Source: Burkholderiaceae bacterium (GTDB lineage Bacteria; Pseudomonadota; Gammaproteobacteria; Burkholderiales; Burkholderiaceae_E). Taken from it: DNA of 10,193 nt. Where the stretch lies: positions 1-10,193 of the forward strand of contig JAHYJF010000116.1 of NCBI GenBank assembly GCA_019428955.1, read 5' to 3'. The notes beneath the pieces were generated by a model that saw nothing but the letters and a program-made list of their open reading frames with translations, ran no database searches and was not told where the DNA came from. Numbering within the stretch: the first letter of the stretch is position 1; each line of letters opens with the position of its first letter. A program made the translations under genes and the position numbers. Of this stretch, positions 7,759 to 10,193 are shown one piece after another.

Positions 7759-7775
7759 GGATCGTAATACGAACC
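7759..7775. promoter_or_regulatory. Near-palindrome over the iron-operon -10, candidate operator
   Basis: TCGTA at 7762-7766 and TACGA at 7768-7772 form a perfect inverted repeat around one base. GG at 7759-7760 and CC at 7774-7775 extend it after one mismatched pair. GTGGT (7753-7757) and ACCAC (7773-7777) form a second, slightly offset inverted pair. The site covers the proposed -10 box of the reverse-strand operon, where a repressor would act. It does not look like a Fur box (GATAATGATAATCATTATC), so a different regulator, or chance, must be considered. Confidence 0.35.
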
Positions 7776-7789
7776 ACTCGCAATTGCAA
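7761..7789 (-). promoter_or_regulatory. Candidate promoter of the cupredoxin-FTR1 operon
   Basis: On the reverse strand a TTGCAA hexamer (7784-7789, 4 of 6 matches to TTGACA) is separated by exactly 17 bases from TACGAT (7761-7766, 4 of 6 matches to TATAAT). Transcription would start near 7754, leaving about 29 bases of leader before ATG 7725. The optimal spacing supports it; the hexamers are only moderate. The -10 lies within a near-palindrome. Confidence 0.4.
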
Positions 7790-7878
7790 CCCCCTCCCAT
7801 CCAACCCCGGCAAACCGGCGCTGCGACGCAGGGACAACGGCCCAACCGCCAGGCTGTCCGGTCACGGACCGGCAGCGA

Positions 7879-7915
7879 TATACTTGTCTGCGGCGGCCAA
7901 GCGGTAAGCTAGAAT
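7879..7915 (+). promoter_or_regulatory. Possible promoter region of the TRAP operon in the 279-base divergent gap
   Basis: The gap 7726-8004 separates the reverse iron genes from forward dctP. Two -10-like hexamers face dctP: TATACT at 7879-7884 and TAGAAT at 7910-7915, each 5 of 6 matches. Neither has a good -35 at 17 bases. TTGTCT (7884-7889) sits 20 bases before TAGAAT, and CTGTCC (7854-7859) sits 19 before TATACT. An activator may be needed. Short reading frames in the gap lack ribosome sites and family resemblance, so I see no extra gene. Confidence 0.25.
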
Positions 7916-7989
7916 GAATCGGCATCGGCCACCAGAACATGACGCCCAGGCGGCTTCCGCCGGTCGCCAGGCAGTTCCCACACCATCCG

Positions 7990-7995
7990 AGGAGG
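7990..7995 (+). promoter_or_regulatory. Consensus Shine-Dalgarno site fixing the dctP start
   Basis: AGGAGG at 7990-7995 stands 9 bases before ATG 8005. It rules out the in-frame upstream ATG at 7939, which would add 22 Pro/Arg-rich residues before the signal peptide. Confidence 0.8.
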
Positions 7996-8004
7996 AATCC
8001 CACC

Positions 8005-9054
8005 ATGGATCGTCGTTCCATGCTCAAGGCCGGCGCTGCCGGTTCAGTAGCGCTTGCCGCCCCATTCATCGTTACCCGCCCCGCGTTCGCGCAAGGCAAA
8101 TACAAGGACGAGTACCGGCTCTCGACAGTAGTCGGCACCGCGTTCCCGTGGGGCAAGGGCGCCGAGATCTGGATCAATCTCGTGCGCGAACGCACCCAGG
8201 GCCGGATCAAGATCAAGATGTATCCGGGCGTGTCGCTCATCAATGGTGACCAGACCCGCGAGTTCTCGGCGATCCGCCAGGGCGTGATCGACATGGCGGT
8301 CGGATCGACCATCAACTGGTCGCCGCAGCTCAAGGAACTCAACCTGTTCTCGCTGCCCTTCCTGACCCGTAATCACGCCGGGCTCGACGCACTGACCCAG
8401 GGCGCGGTCGGCAAGCAGATCATGAAGATCGTCGAGAAGGCCGGAGTCGTGCCGCTGGCATGGGGCGAAAACGGCTTTCGGGAAGTCACCAACTCCAAGC
8501 ACGAGATCCGCTCTCCGGCCGACATGAAGGGCCTGAAATTCCGGGTCGTCGGTTCGCCGATCTTCAACGACACGTTCACCGCGCTCGGCGCCAACCCAAC
8601 CCAGATGAGCTGGGCCGACGCCCAGCCGGCGCTCGCGTCAGGTGCGGTCGAGGGGCAGGAAAATCCGCTCCACGTCTTCCTCGCGGCCAAGCTGCAAAAC
8701 CTCGCGCAGAAATTCGTGACCCGCTGGGGCTATGTTGCCGACCCGCTGATCTACGTCGTCAACCGCGACATCTGGACCTCCTGGACGCCGGCCGACCGCG
8801 AGATCGTTCGTCAGGCCGCGATCGATGCCGGCAAGGAAGAGATCGCGATCGCCCGCAAGGGCCTCTCGGGCGGCGACATGTCGCTGGTCAAGGACGTCGA
8901 GGCGCTGGGTGTCAAGGTAACCGAGTTGACTCCGGCCGAACTCAAGGCCTTCCAGCAGGCGATCAAGCCGGTCTACGACAAATGGGCCAAGGTGATTGGA
9001 GCCGACCTCGTCAAACAGGCCGAGGCCGCCGTCGCACCCACCCGCAAGGGCTGA
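8005..9054 (+). CDS. dctP: TRAP transporter substrate-binding protein DctP
   Basis: This 349-residue periplasmic protein captures an organic anion and delivers it to the DctQM membrane proteins. The signal peptide MDRRSMLKAG, a hydrophobic stretch and PAFA-QG (cleavage after 29) has the twin-arginine pattern RRSMLK, so Tat export of the folded protein is likely. The mature part is a standard DctP fold: GKGAEIWINLVRERTQGRIKI near 50-70, FSAIRQGVIDMAVGS near 87-101, NLFSLPFL near 113, and SPADMKGLKFRVVGSP near 170-185. R180 is at the position of the conserved arginine that, in characterised DctP proteins, pairs with the ligand carboxylate. GANPTQMSWADAQPALASGAVEGQENP (split here: GANPTQMSW at 195-203 and GAVEGQENP at 213-221) is the typical second binding and hinge region. 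The ligand cannot be named; most relatives bind C4-dicarboxylates, keto acids or sugar acids. Length and motifs are complete. It is followed by hairpins before dctQ. Confidence 0.95.
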   Translation: MDRRSMLKAGAAGSVALAAPFIVTRPAFAQGKYKDEYRLSTVVGTAFPWGKGAEIWINLVRERTQGRIKIKMYPGVSLINGDQTREFSAIRQGVIDMAVGSTINWSPQLKELNLFSLPFLTRNHAGLDALTQGAVGKQIMKIVEKAGVVPLAWGENGFREVTNSKHEIRSPADMKGLKFRVVGSPIFNDTFTALGANPTQMSWADAQPALASGAVEGQENPLHVFLAAKLQNLAQKFVTRWGYVADPLIYVVNRDIWTSWTPADREIVRQAAIDAGKEEIAIARKGLSGGDMSLVKDVEALGVKVTELTPAELKAFQQAIKPVYDKWAKVIGADLVKQAEAAVAPTRKG

Positions 9055-9109
9055 GGGCACGTTGCCCCCTGCCAGAGCGCAATGACCACAGGCCGGGTTC
9101 GCCCGGCCT
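9055..9109 (+). terminator. Intercistronic hairpins between dctP and dctQ, likely attenuator or RNA stabiliser
   Basis: The main hairpin is GGCCGGG (9091-9097), loop TTCG, CCCGGCC (9102-9108), a perfect 7-base stem extended to 8 by A9090-T9109, followed by TTCTCTTT. A smaller one, GGGCA-CGT-TGCCC at 9055-9067, begins directly after the dctP stop. The pyrimidine-rich tract with interrupted T's fits a weak intrinsic terminator that lets some transcripts through, giving more binding protein than membrane subunits. Such elements are common after genes for binding proteins. Confidence 0.6.
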
Positions 9110-9122
9110 TCTCTTTCCAGCG

Positions 9123-9617
9123 ATGAACGACCCCATCCAGAAACCCGCGCCCCCCCCGCCCCGTCGCCGCTACCTGCCGGAAGACTGGGTCGGAGGGATC
9201 GCGATGGGTGTGCTCGCGCTGATCACATTCCTGAACGTGCTCGTGCGCTACCTCACCAACCAGTCGTTCGCCTGGACCGAGGAACTCTCGGTCTCGCTGA
9301 TGGTGATCATGACCATGGTCGCGGCCGGGGCGGCGGTCAAGCGCGACCGCCACATCCGGATCGAGATCCTGTTCCACCGCGGCTCGGCGATCAGCCGCCG
9401 GCGCCTGGCCATGCTCTCGTCAGCCGCCACGGTGCTGACCTTCCTGATCATGTTCGGGCTCGGGCTGCGGCTGTTCTGGGATGACTACCGCTACGACGTC
9501 ACATCGCCGGGAATCGGCGTGCCCCAGTGGTGGTACACGATCTGGCTGCCGATACTGGCGCTGGCCATCGCGGTGCGCGCCATGCAGCGTTTGATCGGCT
9601 CCTGGCGCTCGTCATGA
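9123..9617 (+). CDS. dctQ: TRAP transporter small permease DctQ
   Basis: This 164-residue inner-membrane protein is the small subunit of the TRAP transporter, which with DctM couples uptake to a sodium or proton gradient. Four hydrophobic helices lie at about 23-43, 54-72, 97-117 and 136-155, the normal DctQ topology. The family segment NVLVRYLTNQSFAWTEE at 38-54 carries the characteristic N-x-x-x-R and W-T-E-E residues, and GVPQWWYTIWLP (132-143) is the typical fourth-helix entry. The N-terminus is Pro-rich (KPAPPPPRRR at 7-16), probably a flexible cytoplasmic tail. ATG 9123 has no visible Shine-Dalgarno sequence (CTCTTTCCAGCG precedes it), so translation may be weak. The stop overlaps dctM by 4 bases (ATGA). 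Confidence 0.92.
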   Translation: MNDPIQKPAPPPPRRRYLPEDWVGGIAMGVLALITFLNVLVRYLTNQSFAWTEELSVSLMVIMTMVAAGAAVKRDRHIRIEILFHRGSAISRRRLAMLSSAATVLTFLIMFGLGLRLFWDDYRYDVTSPGIGVPQWWYTIWLPILALAIAVRAMQRLIGSWRSS

Positions 9618-10193
9618 TCAGCCTGACAATCTTCGTGACCTTCGTCGTGCTGATGGTGCTGGGCGTGCCGATCGGAGTGGCGCTGATGCTCGCCGGCTCG
9701 ATCGGCATCAGCGCGGCTGACCTGGGCTGGCTGGCAATTCCGAACAACTTCTACGCCGGCATCGCCAAGTACCCGTTGCTCGCCTTGCCGATGTTCGTGC
9801 TGGTGGGCGCGGTTTTCGAACGATCGGGCGTGGCTCGCAAGCTGGTCGACTTCGCGGTGGCGATCGTCGGACGCGGGCCGGGCATGCTGCCGCTGATCGC
9901 GGTCGCGGTGGCGATGTTCATGGGCGGCATCTCGGGCTCCGGCCCGGCCACCGCGGCGGCGGTTGGCGGCGTGATGCTGGTGGCGATGAATCGCGCCGGC
10001 TACCCGGCGGCCTTCTCGGCCACGGTGATCGGCGCTGCGGCATCGGTCGACATCCTGATCCCGCCGTCGATCGCCTTCATCGTCTACTCGGTGCTGGTTC
10101 CGGGAGCCTCGGTGCCGGCGCTGTTTGCGGCCGGCATCATTCCCGGCATGCTGGCCGGCGCGGCACTGATGATTCCCGCGGTCTGGCTCTCGC
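9614..10193 (+). CDS. dctM: TRAP transporter large permease DctM, 3' partial
   Basis: The frame opens at ATG 9614, overlapping the dctQ stop as ATGA, and stays open to the window edge, giving 193 residues of a family usually about 425-450 long. The visible part is highly hydrophobic and carries family landmarks: VLGVPIGVALMLAGSIGI near 15-32, YPLLALPMFVLVGAVFERSG near 53-72, the glycine-rich GGISGSGPATAAAVGG near 104-119, and SVDILIPPSIAFIVYS near 143-158. These lie in the first helices and first re-entrant hairpin of the DctM elevator domain, which carries the substrate. Nothing suggests a frameshift within the visible part. Confidence 0.94.
   Translation, partial: MISLTIFVTFVVLMVLGVPIGVALMLAGSIGISAADLGWLAIPNNFYAGIAKYPLLALPMFVLVGAVFERSGVARKLVDFAVAIVGRGPGMLPLIAVAVAMFMGGISGSGPATAAAVGGVMLVAMNRAGYPAAFSATVIGAAASVDILIPPSIAFIVYSVLVPGASVPALFAAGIIPGMLAGAALMIPAVWLS

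Noticed and set aside
7726..7845. N-terminal extension of the cupredoxin
   Set aside because: The added 40 residues are Cys/Trp-rich, precede a complete signal peptide, and would consume the promoter region.
7939..8004. N-terminal extension of dctP from an upstream ATG
   Set aside because: It would put Pro/Arg-rich residues before a complete Tat-like signal peptide, and a consensus AGGAGG lies properly before ATG 8005.
8460..9122. Long forward frame leading into dctQ in phase
   Set aside because: The first 220 codons overlap dctP in another frame and encode Arg/Gly/Pro-rich sequence; the DctQ fold begins only at ATG 9123.

Overview
The window is GC-rich DNA (roughly two thirds G+C by eye) with short intergenic gaps and many 1-4 base gene overlaps. 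The gene types (DctPQM TRAP transporter, periplasmic adaptor with ABC exporter, BamE-like lipoprotein, FTR1 iron permease with a periplasmic cupredoxin) point to a Gram-negative proteobacterium. A betaproteobacterium is my best guess, but no rRNA or marker gene confirms it. I see no tRNA, rRNA, CRISPR array, insertion sequence or phage gene.

Layout. (1) Positions 2-265 hold the tail of a reading frame that resembles the N-terminal part of a LacD-type class I aldolase but stops too early. (2) Positions 320-4579 form a tightly coupled four-gene forward operon: membrane-anchored periplasmic adaptor, MacB/LolD-type ATPase, and two different FtsX-type permeases. It is a split, probably heterodimeric relative of MacAB. 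A perfect TATAAT lies just upstream inside an AT-rich patch that also resembles a Fur-box core. (3) Positions 4676-6519 hold a Rossmann-fold oxidoreductase with a probable C-terminal SAF-like region, of unknown substrate, overlapping by 4 bases a lipoprotein with two tandem BamE/SmpA-like repeats. (4) Positions 7725-6526 on the reverse strand hold a cupredoxin-like periplasmic protein followed by an FTR1 permease, the core pair of FtrABCD-type ferrous iron uptake, here without the P19-like (FtrA) and ferredoxin-like (FtrD) partners beside it. (5) Positions 8005-10193 forward hold a TRAP transporter: DctP with a Tat-like signal peptide, an intercistronic hairpin, DctQ, and the first part of DctM, which runs off the window.

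How the parts relate. The exporter operon, oxidoreductase/lipoprotein pair, iron uptake pair and TRAP operon look like four separate transcription units. The iron genes converge on the lipoprotein gene (6 bases between stop codons, next to a strong hairpin) and diverge from the TRAP operon across a 279-base regulatory gap. That gap contains a near-palindrome over the likely iron-operon -10 box. The oxidoreductase and TRAP transporter could serve the catabolism of one organic acid or sugar acid, but that rests only on proximity.

I did not find a clearly new biological system. The most useful leads are the truncated aldolase frame, the two-permease exporter, the oxidoreductase-lipoprotein pair, the reduced FtrBC-like pair with its possible operator, and the dctP-dctQ hairpin.
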